Part shown: in pieces, positions 15,056 through 24,444 of the stretch | Numbering within the stretch: the stretch's first letter is position 1 | Layout: each line of letters opens with the position of its first letter | DNA from: Bacteroidetes bacterium HGW-Bacteroidetes-3 | GTDB lineage: Bacteria > Bacteroidota > Bacteroidia > Flavobacteriales > Flavobacteriaceae | DNA length: 46,166 nucleotides | Assembly (NCBI GenBank): GCA_002842505.1 | Contig: PHDE01000008.1 | Span: forward strand, 1 to 46,166 | Reading direction: 5' to 3' | Made by a program: the position numbers and the translations under genes | The notes under the pieces: model-generated | Seen by the model: the letters and a program-made list of their open reading frames with translations, nothing else | What the model was told of the DNA's origin: nothing | Databases searched by the model: none

Positions 15056-15090
15056 TAAATCGTAAATCGTAAATCATAAATCGTAAATAA
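15056..15090 (+). repeat. Heptanucleotide repeat tract, TAAATCG
   Basis: Five consecutive 7-mers of consensus TAAATCG end eight bases before the histidine kinase ATG. Two copies of the same heptamer in another phase lie at 102-115 beside lipB. Confidence 0.8.
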
Positions 15091-15097
15091 AAAAACA

Positions 15098-16477
15098 ATG
15101 ATAGATATTGATGTAAAAACCTTGTTCCTTTTCTCCGCGGCAACAAATATATTTATCATTTCCCTATTTGCCACTTACATTAAGTTATATAAGGTAAAAA
15201 GTCCGTTAATTAACATTTTTATGCTAGCGCGAGTGATTGGCATTATTTTTTTAACAATGCTTTCATTGCGAAGCGGACTGCCAAAACCCATAGGGATTAT
15301 TGCAAATACCACCATTGTTTTATTTGTTATTTTTTATGAAATCTATTGCATTTCAATTATAGAACGTAAATTTGATTCAAAACATTTTAAAAAATTTCTT
15401 CTAATTCCATTATTTCTTTCCGTTTTTTTAAGTTTTTTTAGCACGTCTTCCGTAAGCAATCGAATGACTGCCGTGTCGTTAAGCGCCGCAATAATCTACG
15501 CGTTTATCGCCTACACACTTTTTACCGAAAAAGGGAAAACTAAAATACAAAAAGTGAGTGCTTACCTAATCACTTTAATTTCTTTAGTGCTTTTAATGCG
15601 GTCATTAGGGGCATTTTTAGACGTTGGCGCTGCGATGACCTCAACAAAATATATGCTGGTAATACCGCTCGGTTTTTTCTTGATTTTGAACTTTATAATT
15701 CCATTGCTGTTGCTTTTTATCTTAAAGGAAGTTGACAATAAAATTATAGAAAATGACAATATAAAACTTAGGGATTTAAATAAAAGCAAGGACAAGTTTT
15801 TCTCCATTATTGCGCACGATTTAAGAGGTCCTTTTGGCGGTTTGCAACAAATTGGTGAGCTTCTTTGGTTGAATAAAAATAAAATTAGTGAGGAAAAAAG
15901 AGAGAAATTGACCAAGGCACTTTATCAAAACAGTAAAGATACATTTGCCTTATTGGACAATTTATTGAAATGGGCCAGCGCCAACGCCGGATTGATAAGT
16001 TATGCACCTTCCAAAATAAATCTTCATAAAATTGTGCAAAATAATATAAGCCTTTTTAACGCTCAAATCCGATTGAAGAATTTGAAGTTGGCTTGTAATT
16101 TTGAAAGTGATCTTTTTGTTTATGCTGATTTTGATATGACAGATACTGTCATCAGAAATCTCATTTCAAACGCCATAAAATTTACCCCGAATGGCGGTGA
16201 AATTGAAATTGTTTTGGATAATATTGATAAAACCAACAATAGTTGTACCATCGCTATTATGGATAACGGAATTGGCATAAATAAAGATGCTCAATTAAAA
16301 GTATTTGAAATAGACGCTACCGTCTCAACTTTAGGAACCAACAATGAAAATGGAACTGGTTTGGGTTTGAAACTTTGCAAAGAATTTTTAACCATAAATA
16401 AAGGAACTATTTGGATTGAAAGTAATGAAAATAAGGGAACAAGCGTTTTTATTTCGTTGCCAATAGAAAATAAATAA
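15098..16477 (+). CDS. Membrane-bound sensor histidine kinase, orphan
   Basis: A 459-residue two-component sensor. Residues 1-212 contain about seven hydrophobic helices without an obvious extracellular domain, so the sensing may be within the membrane. A linker leads to the HisKA H-box FFSIIAHDLRGPFGG with the phosphoacceptor His at about residue 240. The HATPase domain has the N-box NLISNAIKFTPNGG, the G1 box DNGIGI and the G2 box GTGLGLKLC. No response regulator is adjacent, so its partner is elsewhere. The upstream DNA is a heptamer repeat tract running almost to the start codon. The gene converges on the ABC ATPase gene, with four bases between them. Confidence 0.92.
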   Translation: MIDIDVKTLFLFSAATNIFIISLFATYIKLYKVKSPLINIFMLARVIGIIFLTMLSLRSGLPKPIGIIANTTIVLFVIFYEIYCISIIERKFDSKHFKKFLLIPLFLSVFLSFFSTSSVSNRMTAVSLSAAIIYAFIAYTLFTEKGKTKIQKVSAYLITLISLVLLMRSLGAFLDVGAAMTSTKYMLVIPLGFFLILNFIIPLLLLFILKEVDNKIIENDNIKLRDLNKSKDKFFSIIAHDLRGPFGGLQQIGELLWLNKNKISEEKREKLTKALYQNSKDTFALLDNLLKWASANAGLISYAPSKINLHKIVQNNISLFNAQIRLKNLKLACNFESDLFVYADFDMTDTVIRNLISNAIKFTPNGGEIEIVLDNIDKTNNSCTIAIMDNGIGINKDAQLKVFEIDATVSTLGTNNENGTGLGLKLCKEFLTINKGTIWIESNENKGTSVFISLPIENK

Positions 16478-16481
16478 ACAG

Positions 16482-17438
16482 CTATTTGGTTTCGTCGATT
16501 GCTAATTTCAAAAATATTTGTTGATTGATTTCCAACACCGAATGGTGTTCAAAAAACAACGTTGTTTTGTTTAAAATTGCTTCAATTAAATAATGATTTC
16601 CTTTGAAATAGGAAGCGACAACTGTTGCTTTTATGCCATCTTTTTCTGTCAGTTTCATTTGATTAGGATACAATAATACCGATTTTTTTGAGGTGTCATT
16701 TGCATCAATTTCGCTTACTGGGATTTTATTGATTTCATCAAAAAAAGAAGCAATATAGGCGCTTTTTGGATTTGTGTATAACTTTTCGGGCGTGTTGTTT
16801 GCAATTAATTTTCCGTCTCTGATCACTAATATTTTATCGGCAAAAGAAAGCGCGTCGGTAGTGTCGTGGGTCGCTACAATGCACAAAATGTTTTTCAATT
16901 TTAAATACCTGAAAAGATCTCTGCGCAGTTTGTTTTTCCTAAAATTGTCTATGTGGCTAAAGGGCTCATCGAGCAACAAAACTTCGGGTTCTTTAGCCAT
17001 CACTTTGGCAATGGCGACCCGCTGTTTTTGTCCGCCGCTCAGGTTTTTGACTTTTGTTTGGGAAAACTCAGCCATATCAACCACTTTCAGCAATTCTTTG
17101 ATGCGTTTTTGCTTGTTTTTATCTTGGCTTGAAATGTATTTTCCAATATTTTCTTCAACAGTTGTGTATGGCATTAAATCGAAATCCTGCGGCAAATATT
17201 TCATAAAATCCTCGCCGGGAATTAACCTAAAATTTGGCCCCAACAACTTTTGGTCATTCCAATAAATAGTTCCTTTTTCAATATGGAGCAGACCGTAAAT
17301 AATTTCCAAAAGTGTGCTTTTTCCGGAGCCGCTTTCTCCAATAATGGCAACATAATCGCCTTTATTGGCCTTGAAACCAATATTTTTTATAACTTCTTTT
17401 GAAGTGTATCCAAATGATATGTTTGCAACTTTTAACAT
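16482..17438 (-). CDS. ABC transporter ATP-binding protein with C-terminal extension
   Basis: A 318-residue ABC ATPase with Walker A GESGSGKST (about residues 34-42), signature LSGGQKQR, Walker B VLLLDEPFSHID and switch motif ATHDTTDAL. After about residue 230 a beta-rich tail (LLYPNQMKLTEKDGIKATVVASYFKGNHYLIEA) resembles the TOBE domain of importer ATPases of the PotA/FbpC type. No permease or binding protein is nearby. It is the last gene of the RimK operon, four bases after the AstE-like gene. Its specificity is unknown; the operon suggests handling of an amino-acid conjugate or peptide, but that is inference. Confidence 0.88.
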   Translation of the reverse strand: MLKVANISFGYTSKEVIKNIGFKANKGDYVAIIGESGSGKSTLLEIIYGLLHIEKGTIYWNDQKLLGPNFRLIPGEDFMKYLPQDFDLMPYTTVEENIGKYISSQDKNKQKRIKELLKVVDMAEFSQTKVKNLSGGQKQRVAIAKVMAKEPEVLLLDEPFSHIDNFRKNKLRRDLFRYLKLKNILCIVATHDTTDALSFADKILVIRDGKLIANNTPEKLYTNPKSAYIASFFDEINKIPVSEIDANDTSKKSVLLYPNQMKLTEKDGIKATVVASYFKGNHYLIEAILNKTTLFFEHHSVLEINQQIFLKLAIDETK

Positions 17439-17442
17439 CTAA

Positions 17443-18411
17443 TTATTCAAATCCGATATGCAAAAGCGCATCGCCCTGGTTTACCACGGGAGAATGGTTT
17501 GAGTTTAAAATATATCCTTCTTGGTTGTTTTTAAAAGCGCTTTCAAATGCGCCGAAAGGATCTGAAATACTTCCCAATTTAACGCCTTTTTCCACTTTTT
17601 GGCCAGCACTTATATACGACCTGTACATTCCGGAATGTTTGGCTCTTATCCATTTTGAATTCTTAATGATAATTGGCGGATTTTCAGCAGTATGTTTTGA
17701 AATTTTTGTTGAAAAATCACGTAAACCCAAATGATGCATCACGTTAATGGCACCTTGAATTCCGACTTTTGTGACTGCTTTATCTAAGAAAAGAGATTTT
17801 CCCCCTTCAAAAAGCAACACTTTTTTACCCAAATCAGCCATTGATTTTCTGAAGGTGCGTTCCTTGCTTTTACTGTAAACAATAAAAGGAGAACCAAAAA
17901 CTTGGGCCAATTTTAAACTTTCTTCATCTATTCTGTCAACTCGCACCTGTGAATAATTAAACCGTTGGGCGCCACCGGTATGGTAATCAATGCAAAAATC
18001 GACTTTAGGAATTACTTTGGTCATCAAATGATCTGCAAATCTGCTCGCCAGAGAGCCTGTATTAGACCCGGGAAATGCACGATTTAAATCGCGTCCGTCA
18101 GGAAATTCCCTTTTTTGGTTTAAAAAGCCAAAAACATTTAAAAGCGGAATACAAATAACAGTGCCTTTTTCGGGTTTGTTTAAGCCTCCGGCAATAATTT
18201 GACGCACAATTTCAACACCGTTTGTTTCATCGCCATGAATGCCGCCAATTAATAACAAACAAGGGCCGTCAACTTTTCCCCTTGAAATAATGATGGGAAC
18301 TTCAATTTTTGAACGCGTGTGCAAACGAGCAATGTCCATATTAATTTGAACCGTTTCGCCCAAGCCAATTTTTTGGTGAAGAATTTTAAATTCACTATGC
18401 ATGGCGCTCAA
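17443..18411 (-). CDS. Succinylglutamate desuccinylase/aspartoacylase family zinc deacylase
   Basis: A 322-residue member of the AstE/AspA branch of M14-type zinc hydrolases, which remove acyl groups from N-acylated amino acids. Visible motifs are the zinc ligands [10 protein letters not shown] (HxxE), the substrate-binding [10 protein letters not shown], the third zinc ligand in DYHTGG, and the LLFEGG region with the likely catalytic Glu. The C-terminal part is a beta barrel with a biotinyl-like look ([20 protein letters not shown]). Its start overlaps the end of rimK by 17 bases. Pairing with RimK and a PF05618-type protease is a recurring triad, so the substrate may be a RimK product rather than succinylglutamate. 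Confidence 0.9.
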   Translation of the reverse strand: MSAMHSEFKILHQKIGLGETVQINMDIARLHTRSKIEVPIIISRGKVDGPCLLLIGGIHGDETNGVEIVRQIIAGGLNKPEKGTVICIPLLNVFGFLNQKREFPDGRDLNRAFPGSNTGSLASRFADHLMTKVIPKVDFCIDYHTGGAQRFNYSQVRVDRIDEESLKLAQVFGSPFIVYSKSKERTFRKSMADLGKKVLLFEGGKSLFLDKAVTKVGIQGAINVMHHLGLRDFSTKISKHTAENPPIIIKNSKWIRAKHSGMYRSYISAGQKVEKGVKLGSISDPFGAFESAFKNNQEGYILNSNHSPVVNQGDALLHIGFE

Positions 18412-19267
18412 TATAATGAATTATTTTTCCGGCGATATCAACGCCCGTAGCGCCTTCAATACCTTCCAGTCCTGGAGAAGAATTTACTTCCAAAATAAGT
18501 GGGCCTCTAGCCGATTGCAAAATATCCACTCCGGCAATTCCCAGACCCATGATTCGGGCAGCTTTTAAAGCGGCATTTTCTTCATCAATAGATAATTTTA
18601 TGATTTCCGCGGTTCCGCCTCTGTGAAGGTTTGAGCGAAATTCCCCTTCTTTTCCCTGTCTTTTCATAGCGCCGACAACTACGCCGTCCACCACAAATAC
18701 GCGAATGTCCGCTCCTTTTGCCTCTTTAATGAATTCCTGAGCGATTACCCTCGCTTGAAGTCCGTTAAAAGCTTCCAACACCGATTCTGCTGCATTGTCG
18801 TTTTCAGCTAAAACTACGCCTAGTCCCTGCGTCCCTTCCAATAATTTTATCACCAACGGCGTTCCGCCAACATCTTTGATAATGTCTTTTACATTTTTTG
18901 AGTAGTTGGTAAATACTGTTTTGGGCAAACCCAAACCGGCTCTTGACAATACTTGTAAACTTCGCAATTTATCTCTTGAACGCATTAAAGCCTGAGATTC
19001 AATGGCGGTAAAAACTTTCATCATTTCAAATTGACGCACCACTGCCGTTCCGAAAAAGGTGACAGAAGCGCCAATTCTTGGAATTACCGCATCGATATCC
19101 AACAATAATTCGTGTTTATATCTTATGGCGGGTTTCTTTTTTTCGATTATGATATCACATTTTGAATGGTCAACAACCATCATTTCATGATTTCGTGCCT
19201 TACCGGCTTCAACAAGTCGTTTTGTTGAATATAAATTGGGATTTCTTGATAAAACAACAATTTTCAT
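18395..19267 (-). CDS. rimK: RimK-type ATP-grasp glutamate ligase
   Basis: RimK forms amide bonds between an acyl-phosphate and an amino acid. The E. coli enzyme adds glutamates to ribosomal protein S6, and relatives make other amino-acid conjugates. The 290-residue protein begins [18 protein letters not shown] as in RimK; an in-frame ATG three codons upstream (19276) is the alternative start. ATP-grasp features include [39 protein letters not shown], the RSNLHRGG loop and the metal-binding [15 protein letters not shown]. The gene sits between the retropepsin-like protease gene and the AstE-like gene, with which it overlaps by 17 bases. Confidence 0.93.
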   Translation of the reverse strand: MKIVVLSRNPNLYSTKRLVEAGKARNHEMMVVDHSKCDIIIEKKKPAIRYKHELLLDIDAVIPRIGASVTFFGTAVVRQFEMMKVFTAIESQALMRSRDKLRSLQVLSRAGLGLPKTVFTNYSKNVKDIIKDVGGTPLVIKLLEGTQGLGVVLAENDNAAESVLEAFNGLQARVIAQEFIKEAKGADIRVFVVDGVVVGAMKRQGKEGEFRSNLHRGGTAEIIKLSIDEENAALKAARIMGLGIAGVDILQSARGPLILEVNSSPGLEGIEGATGVDIAGKIIHYIERHA

Positions 19268-19280
19268 ACTTTGCATTTTC

Positions 19281-19724
19281 TTAATTTTTGATCACTATGT
19301 TTTTATATGACAGATTTTTTTTTGCAGTGTCTACCATAAATTTCTTTGACAGAAACTTTCTTCCCAACAAAACGGGATATTTCATGGAACCTCTTTCTGT
19401 TAAGGAAAGTTCAATGAAATGAATTTCATTAAAAATAAGTATTTCCGTTTTAATCAGGTACCGATTTTCGGTAATTCCGTTAGAACTCTTAATAATTTTT
19501 TGGGTGAAATTAGGGAACGTAAAATATTTTTCGTGGTATTTTTCGTGTTTGGGATCCAAAAACTGGCATTTCAATATATTGTTTTCCTCTTGAATGCTAT
19601 GACAGTGAAAGCTGGATGTATTGGCGCCGGTATCGACTTTAATATCGATATTAAACAGCTCAAGTTTAGGGAAATCAACAATGTCTGTTCTGCCGATAAG
19701 TGTTTTTATGTTACTTTTTTTCAA
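19281..19724 (-). CDS. Retropepsin-like (PF05618-type) protease, RimB-like
   Basis: A 147-residue protein with the aspartic-protease-like flap [14 protein letters not shown] near the N-terminus and the partner motif [20 protein letters not shown] near the end. This is the pattern of the PF05618 family, often called ATP-dependent zinc protease and known as RimB in pseudomonads, which acts with RimK. It is the first gene of the four-gene leftward operon; rimK follows after 4 to 13 bases depending on its start. The catalytic Asp of DTGA is present, so a retropepsin-like peptidase is more likely than a zinc enzyme. Confidence 0.85.
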   Translation of the reverse strand: MKKSNIKTLIGRTDIVDFPKLELFNIDIKVDTGANTSSFHCHSIQEENNILKCQFLDPKHEKYHEKYFTFPNFTQKIIKSSNGITENRYLIKTEILIFNEIHFIELSLTERGSMKYPVLLGRKFLSKKFMVDTAKKNLSYKNIVIKN

Positions 19725-19828
19725 AAGAAATAGGAAGGGCTAATGTTAGAAAAAAATTTGAACCTTATTTTATTTTTGGCAAAGTTAAACTATTATTGGT
19801 TATTAAAAATATTTTGATTTTTTAAACT

Positions 19829-19866
19829 AAAAAAGGAAGTGACTTAAAATTTCACTTCCTTTTTTT
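19829..19866 (-). terminator. Terminator after recA
   Basis: AAAAAAGGAAGTGA (19829-19842) is complementary to TTCACTTCCTTTTTT starting at 19851, with an 8-base loop. It ends the recA transcript before the RimB operon promoter region and is symmetrical enough to work both ways. Confidence 0.85.
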
Positions 19867-19897
19867 ACCTGTTATTATTCAGAAAATAATTTCTTTA

Positions 19898-20914
19898 TTA
19901 TTCTTTCCTATTCATCGTGTTAATGACTTCTTTGATTTTTGTTTCAATCTCGTCGGACAATTCCGGATTGTCTTTTATCAGTAATTTAACTGCGTCACGA
20001 CCTTGGCCTAATTTGGTTTCTCCGTAGCTAAACCAAGAGCCGCTTTTTTTCACAATGCCCAATTCTACGCCCAAATCCAATATTTCTCCATCTTTAGAAA
20101 TACCTTCACCGTACATAATATCAAATTCAGCCGTTCTAAAAGGCGGAGCCACTTTATTTTTCACCACTTTAACTTTAGTGGCGTTACCTATCACTTTTTC
20201 ACCATCTTTAATTTGTGTTTTTCTTCTGATGTCTAAACGAATAGACGCATAAAATTTAAGTGCGTTACCTCCGGTTGTTGTTTCTGGATTGCCAAACATC
20301 ACGCCAATTTTTTCACGCAATTGGTTGATAAATATAACGGTACAGTTTGTTTTGTGAATGGTTCCTGTTAATTTACGAAGCGCTTGTGACATTAATCTCG
20401 CATGTAATCCCATTTTAGAATCACCCATTTCGCCTTCAATTTCACTTTTTGGCGTTAATGCGGCCACAGAGTCAATCACCACAATGTCAATGGCTCCCGA
20501 GCTTATTAAATTATCGGCAATTTCCAAAGCTTGTTCCCCATAATCTGGTTGGGAAATAATTAAATTATCAATATCAACCTTTAAATTTTGAGCATAAAAA
20601 CGGTCAAAAGCATGTTCTGCATCAATAAATGCGGCAATTCCGCCCGCTTTTTGAGCCTCTGCAATGGCGTGCAATGCCAAGGTTGTTTTACCTGATGATT
20701 CTGGTCCGTAAATTTCAATGACTCTTCCGCGCGGATAGCCACCAACGCCCAATGCTATGTCTAAGCCCAAAGAACCTGTAGAAATGGCATCAATATCACT
20801 TATGGCAACATCGCCCATTTTCATCACGGTTCCTTTTCCGTAGGTTTTGTCTAATTTATCAAGCGCTAATTGCAGTGCTTTTAATTTCGCCACTTTTTCT
20901 TTGTCGTCTGCCAT
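19898..20914 (-). CDS. recA: Recombinase RecA
   Basis: RecA forms filaments on single-stranded DNA for homologous recombination and induction of DNA-damage responses. The 338-residue protein has Walker [10 protein letters not shown], Walker [13 protein letters not shown], the L1 loop region [21 protein letters not shown] (split here by family knowledge) and [30 protein letters not shown]. Length and motifs are normal and it ends in a short charged tail. It is a single-gene unit with its own terminator and is divergent from the DinB-like gene. Confidence 0.99.
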   Translation of the reverse strand: MADDKEKVAKLKALQLALDKLDKTYGKGTVMKMGDVAISDIDAISTGSLGLDIALGVGGYPRGRVIEIYGPESSGKTTLALHAIAEAQKAGGIAAFIDAEHAFDRFYAQNLKVDIDNLIISQPDYGEQALEIADNLISSGAIDIVVIDSVAALTPKSEIEGEMGDSKMGLHARLMSQALRKLTGTIHKTNCTVIFINQLREKIGVMFGNPETTTGGNALKFYASIRLDIRRKTQIKDGEKVIGNATKVKVVKNKVAPPFRTAEFDIMYGEGISKDGEILDLGVELGIVKKSGSWFSYGETKLGQGRDAVKLLIKDNPELSDEIETKIKEVINTMNRKE

Positions 20915-21010
20915 AATTCTAATAAAATGAGTTAAAAATTTGATGCTAAAATATAAAAAACTATTGAGTATATTTAGCGTTTACAAATAATTCTATTAAC
21001 TGTTTTCAGT

Positions 21011-21526
21011 ATGAAAAATATTTCCCTATTATTACTTGTTATTATAATGATTTCCAGTAAATTAAATGCACAAAATAATGCCATATCCGCTTTTTTGCTG
21101 AAGTGGGAAAACTCTAAAAATTACTTATTGGAAATAGCGGAAGCCATGCCTGCGGAAAGTTTTAATTTTAAACCTACTGAACGAGAAATGAGTTTTGAAG
21201 CACAATTGCTTCATATTAGGGAAAATATGGTTTGGTTAAGTGAATCGTACCTGGCCGGAAGCGATTTTGTGAAATCTGAAAAGATAAATCCTGTCGGCAA
21301 AAAGGAAATTATTAGTGAATTAAATATTGCTTTCGACAAGGTTTCCGAAATTGTAAAAAAGATTTCTTCGGATGATTTATCAACCGATGTTCCCTTTTTT
21401 GCCGGGCCAAAAAGCAAGTTGCAAATCCTGAATTTATTGCAGGATCACGTTACGCACCACCGCGGACAATTGGTAGTTTATCTAAATTTAAATAATGTTG
21501 ACCCACCAAAATATATTGGCTGGTAG
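21011..21526 (+). CDS. Exported DinB/YfiT-like four-helix protein
   Basis: A 171-residue protein with an N-terminal signal peptide (MKNISLLLLVIIMISSKLNAQ, cleavage likely after the NA). The mature part is a DinB-type four-helix bundle with the metal-site histidines spread as LLHIRENM and DHVTHHRGQLVVYLN. Families of this type include thiol-dependent transferases, but most exported Bacteroidota members have no known function. It reads away from recA and converges with nudK, six bases apart. Confidence 0.82.
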   Translation: MKNISLLLLVIIMISSKLNAQNNAISAFLLKWENSKNYLLEIAEAMPAESFNFKPTEREMSFEAQLLHIRENMVWLSESYLAGSDFVKSEKINPVGKKEIISELNIAFDKVSEIVKKISSDDLSTDVPFFAGPKSKLQILNLLQDHVTHHRGQLVVYLNLNNVDPPKYIGW

Positions 21527-21532
21527 TTTATT

Positions 21533-22114
21533 TTAAAGCAATTGGTTTATTTTGGCGTATTGCAACAGCACAACCGTTTTGGCATCGTTTATTTCCCCTT
21601 TTGAAACCATGGTTAACGCGGTGTCAAAATTAATTTCCAGTACTTCAATTTCTTCATGTTCCGATTCTAAACCGCCGCCGTCGCTAATTTTCATTTTATC
21701 GCTGTATTCAGCAACAAAATAATGTATTTTTTCGGTGACTGCGCCCGGTGTTGAGTACAATACAAATACTTTCTTTGGATTGGTTATTTTAAAACCTGTT
21801 TCCTCTTCCGCTTCTTTTATGATGCAGGCTTCAGGATGGTCTTCGTCCAACAAACCGGCGCAAACTTCAATCATCATTCCGCTGGTATTTCCATTTAAAT
21901 AGCTTGGCATTCTAAATTGTTTGGTGAGAATTACCGTTTTTTTGGTTGGGTTGTACAATAAAATCGCCGCGCCGTCGCCACGGTCGTAACATTCCCTGCT
22001 TTGGGTTTGCCAATCGCCGTTTTTTGTTTGAAATTCAAAATCGACTTTATCGAGTTTGTAATGCGCTTTTGACAAATTTTTAATGGCGATGATTTTAACT
22101 TTCGGATTGTTCAT
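21533..22114 (-). CDS. nudK: NUDIX hydrolase, NudK-like
   Basis: A 193-residue NUDIX protein. The box region reads EVCAGLLDEDHPEACIIKEAEEETGF, with the catalytic KEAEEETG helix intact. Flanking features CYDRGDGAAILLYN, LTKQFRMPSY and YSTPGAVTEKIHYFVAEY are typical of NudK, which hydrolyses GDP-mannose to mannose-1-phosphate and GMP. The length fits. ADP-ribose pyrophosphatase activity is the main alternative for this subgroup. It is a lone gene with 173 bp upstream before the cytochrome operon. Confidence 0.87.
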   Translation of the reverse strand: MNNPKVKIIAIKNLSKAHYKLDKVDFEFQTKNGDWQTQSRECYDRGDGAAILLYNPTKKTVILTKQFRMPSYLNGNTSGMMIEVCAGLLDEDHPEACIIKEAEEETGFKITNPKKVFVLYSTPGAVTEKIHYFVAEYSDKMKISDGGGLESEHEEIEVLEINFDTALTMVSKGEINDAKTVVLLQYAKINQLL

Positions 22115-22287
22115 TTATTTTTTAAAATTTAAGATGAAAAATTCCCAAAACCAAAAACATAATTGATATGTTTTCAATTCATTTTTATTTTTCTAATAAC
22201 TGCTAGCTGCCAACAGAATTTGTTACCGTGTGAAACGCTAGTTTATAAATAATTGTCGGTTTCAAAATGTTATGTCTTTAGTGCTTT

Positions 22288-22866
22288 TTATTTTTCAGGA
22301 TCCGACCCGCTTATTATTCTTGAAATAAGACCTTTTTGATCTGAAAATTCAGCTATTAATACACCTGCTAAATGAATCACGATAAAAGGTATTAGGTAGT
22401 AAAGTGAAAGTATGTGTATCTCTTCCATTGATTTTTTTAAATTTTTTGGCCCAAATTCTATAATAAGTCCGGTAATTAAAGATACAATGACAAACCCATA
22501 AAAAAAGATATAAGTCCATTTTTGAATTTTTTCTTTAGTGGATAAATTATTATCCAATGGATTTTGAAACTTCATAATCCCAGATAAAGGAATAGAGAAA
22601 CGAATTGCAAATAACCCAGTCAATATATAACCAAGATAAATATGCCAATTCCACATGGGTTGTCTTATTCGTTTTGCCAAAACAATGAGCTGATCTTGAG
22701 ATAGAGTTTGATTGGTACCATTAAGATAATTTTGTATAATAGCTGCAACATTGTTTTTATTCATCCAAGTTAATCTTAAAAAGATAGTAACCAATAATAA
22801 CAGAAATGAAATGGCAATTGCCCAATGGATTATTCGATAGGCTTTAGAATACGTATTATTTTTCAT
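22288..22866 (-). CDS. Cytochrome b561-like membrane protein
   Basis: A 192-residue protein with four hydrophobic helices and histidines placed for two haems: RIIHWAIAI in helix 1, WNWHIYLGYILTG in helix 2, EIHILSLYYLIPFIVIHLAG in helix 4. This is the layout of di-haem cytochrome b561/Ni-Fe hydrogenase b-type domains that pass electrons across the membrane. It is the last gene of a three-gene leftward unit with elaA and a cation efflux protein. Its redox partner is not evident. Confidence 0.82.
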   Translation of the reverse strand: MKNNTYSKAYRIIHWAIAISFLLLLVTIFLRLTWMNKNNVAAIIQNYLNGTNQTLSQDQLIVLAKRIRQPMWNWHIYLGYILTGLFAIRFSIPLSGIMKFQNPLDNNLSTKEKIQKWTYIFFYGFVIVSLITGLIIEFGPKNLKKSMEEIHILSLYYLIPFIVIHLAGVLIAEFSDQKGLISRIISGSDPEK

Positions 22867-22877
22867 AATTTTTGTTT

Positions 22878-23324
22878 TTAAATGTGACTTAACATGGCAA
22901 TATGCGGAATGTCATCTTCCAAATAACCCTCACCAACCTGAATAAACCCATGAGATTCATAAAACTTTTTTAAATACAATTGTGCCGATATTTTTATGGA
23001 AGTTTCGTTAAAATACTTTTTGACAGCTTCAATAGAATGTTGAAATATCACATGGCCATAACCAAATTTTCGTTCATTTTTGGCAACTACCACGCGGCCA
23101 ATACTTGCTTTCTCAAAATAATCTCCAGGTTTAAAAATTCGGCAATAAGCCACAATTTTATCGTTTTTAAATCCGATTATATGCAACGCTTTTTTATCTT
23201 TTCCGTCTATATCCTGATACGGGCAATTTTGTTCCACCACAAAAACTTCCGCACGCAATTGTAAAATATCATAGAGTTCTTCAGTGGACAATTCAGCAAA
23301 TGATTTTGTGAAAATTTTAAGCAT
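22878..23324 (-). CDS. elaA: GNAT acetyltransferase ElaA
   Basis: A 148-residue GNAT protein of the ElaA group: ILQLRAEVFVVEQNCPYQDIDGKD near the N-terminus is diagnostic, followed by IGRVVVAKNERKFGYGHVI (acetyl-CoA pyrophosphate loop, shifted from the usual RGxGxG/A) and FYESHGFIQVGEGYLEDDIPHIAM. The substrate is unknown. Its ATG directly follows the stop of the cation efflux gene with no gap, implying translational coupling. Confidence 0.9.
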   Translation of the reverse strand: MLKIFTKSFAELSTEELYDILQLRAEVFVVEQNCPYQDIDGKDKKALHIIGFKNDKIVAYCRIFKPGDYFEKASIGRVVVAKNERKFGYGHVIFQHSIEAVKKYFNETSIKISAQLYLKKFYESHGFIQVGEGYLEDDIPHIAMLSHI

Positions 23325-24233
23325 TTAATCTTGGATTATAATTTCTTTTAGGTCGTTTCTCTGATATTCCGGCTGCAAATTACAGTGATGAATTTGAAAT
23401 TTTTCAAACAATAATATTTCAACTTCCTCACAAACAAAATCAAATTGAGATAAATTAATATCTTCCTTAAATTCCAGATGCGCTTCAAAATGACATTCGT
23501 GATCGTTCAATTGCCAAATATGGATATGATGGATGTTTTCAATTCCTTCAACCTTCAAAACTTCGTCCACAATTTCATTAATTTTTATGTGTGACGGCGC
23601 AAAAAGCATTAATATTTTTAGGGAATCCTTAAAAATATTCCAGCTCATAAAAATTAAATAGACCGATATTATTAAAGTTAATAAGGCATCAATCCAATAA
23701 ATCTGATAATATTTCATCAGCAATCCGCCAATTAAAACCGCAACAGACGTTAGCATATCGGACAATAAATGAAGGTAGGCGCTTTTCATGTTCATATTGT
23801 GTTTTGCGTCATTTTTTAACAACAAAACACTCAACCCGTTTGCGGCAATCCCTAAAATTGCCAACCAAATTACCAAGCCACTTTTTATTTCCTGAACTTC
23901 CGAAAAACGTTTAATGGCTTCAATTCCCAAAAAAACGCCAATCACAATTAATGAGGCCGCATTGAAAAAAGCGGCAATCATTTCCGCTCTTTTATAGCCA
24001 AAAGTATATTCTAAAGTTTGCTTTTTTTTATGGGTAAGCAAGTTTGCGCCGTAACTGATGATTAAAGAAACAACGTCGGAAAAGTTGTGGACAGCATCAG
24101 AAATTAACGCCAAACTTCCTGAAATAATGCCACCAATAATTTGCGCAACAGTAATTACAATATTTAATATGATAGAAAAAAGTAAATTTTTTCCTGTTAA
24201 AGTTGGGTGTTCGTGGCTATGGTTTTGACCCAT
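23325..24233 (-). CDS. Cation diffusion facilitator family transporter
   Basis: A 302-residue CDF antiporter exporting divalent metals, usually Zn(II), in exchange for protons. It has six transmembrane helices, the metal-site pairs HNFSD in helix 2 and HLLSDML in helix 5, an N-terminal His motif (NHSHEHP) and a cytoplasmic C-terminal domain containing HHIHIWQLNDHECHFEAHLEF. It resembles the CzcD/ZitB group. It heads the unit with elaA and the cytochrome b561-like gene. Confidence 0.93.
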   Translation of the reverse strand: MGQNHSHEHPTLTGKNLLFSIILNIVITVAQIIGGIISGSLALISDAVHNFSDVVSLIISYGANLLTHKKKQTLEYTFGYKRAEMIAAFFNAASLIVIGVFLGIEAIKRFSEVQEIKSGLVIWLAILGIAANGLSVLLLKNDAKHNMNMKSAYLHLLSDMLTSVAVLIGGLLMKYYQIYWIDALLTLIISVYLIFMSWNIFKDSLKILMLFAPSHIKINEIVDEVLKVEGIENIHHIHIWQLNDHECHFEAHLEFKEDINLSQFDFVCEEVEILLFEKFQIHHCNLQPEYQRNDLKEIIIQD

Positions 24234-24261
24234 TTTGAATTACGATTTTTATCCTATCCCC

Positions 24262-24292
24262 AGCCTCCCGTAATAAAACGGGACAGGCTTTT
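24262..24292. other. Hairpin-forming intergenic repeat
   Basis: AGCCT-CCCGT pairs with ACGGG-(AC)-AGGCT around a 6-base loop, followed by TTTT on the plus strand. There is no plus-strand gene upstream. This GC-rich unit with the adjoining CCCAAGGAAAGGGAG looks like a dispersed flavobacterial intergenic repeat; it may also slow leftward transcripts from rpiB. Confidence 0.45.
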
Positions 24293-24365
24293 CCCAAGGA
24301 AAGGGAGTTTGTTTTGAAATTAGAGCAAAATAATTCCTATCTTTAATCTCCACTTTATTATTTAA

Positions 24366-24442
24366 AACTTAAAACTTAAAACTTAAAACTTAAAACTTTC
24401 AGCTTTCACCTTTGAGCTTTGAGCTTTTAACTTTAAGCTTTC
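24366..24442 (+). repeat. Heptanucleotide repeat tract, 11 units
   Basis: An unbroken run of eleven 7-mers: AACTTAA four times, then AACTTTC, AGCTTTC, ACCTTTG, AGCTTTG, AGCTTTT, AACTTTA and AGCTTTC. The consensus is A(A/G)CTTTN. It ends two bases from the 3' end of rpiB. Confidence 0.85.
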
Positions 24443-24444
24443 AA

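Noticed and set aside
15056-15090. Heptamer tract as a CRISPR array
   Set aside because: Units are 7 bp and contiguous with no spacers, and no cas genes are present.
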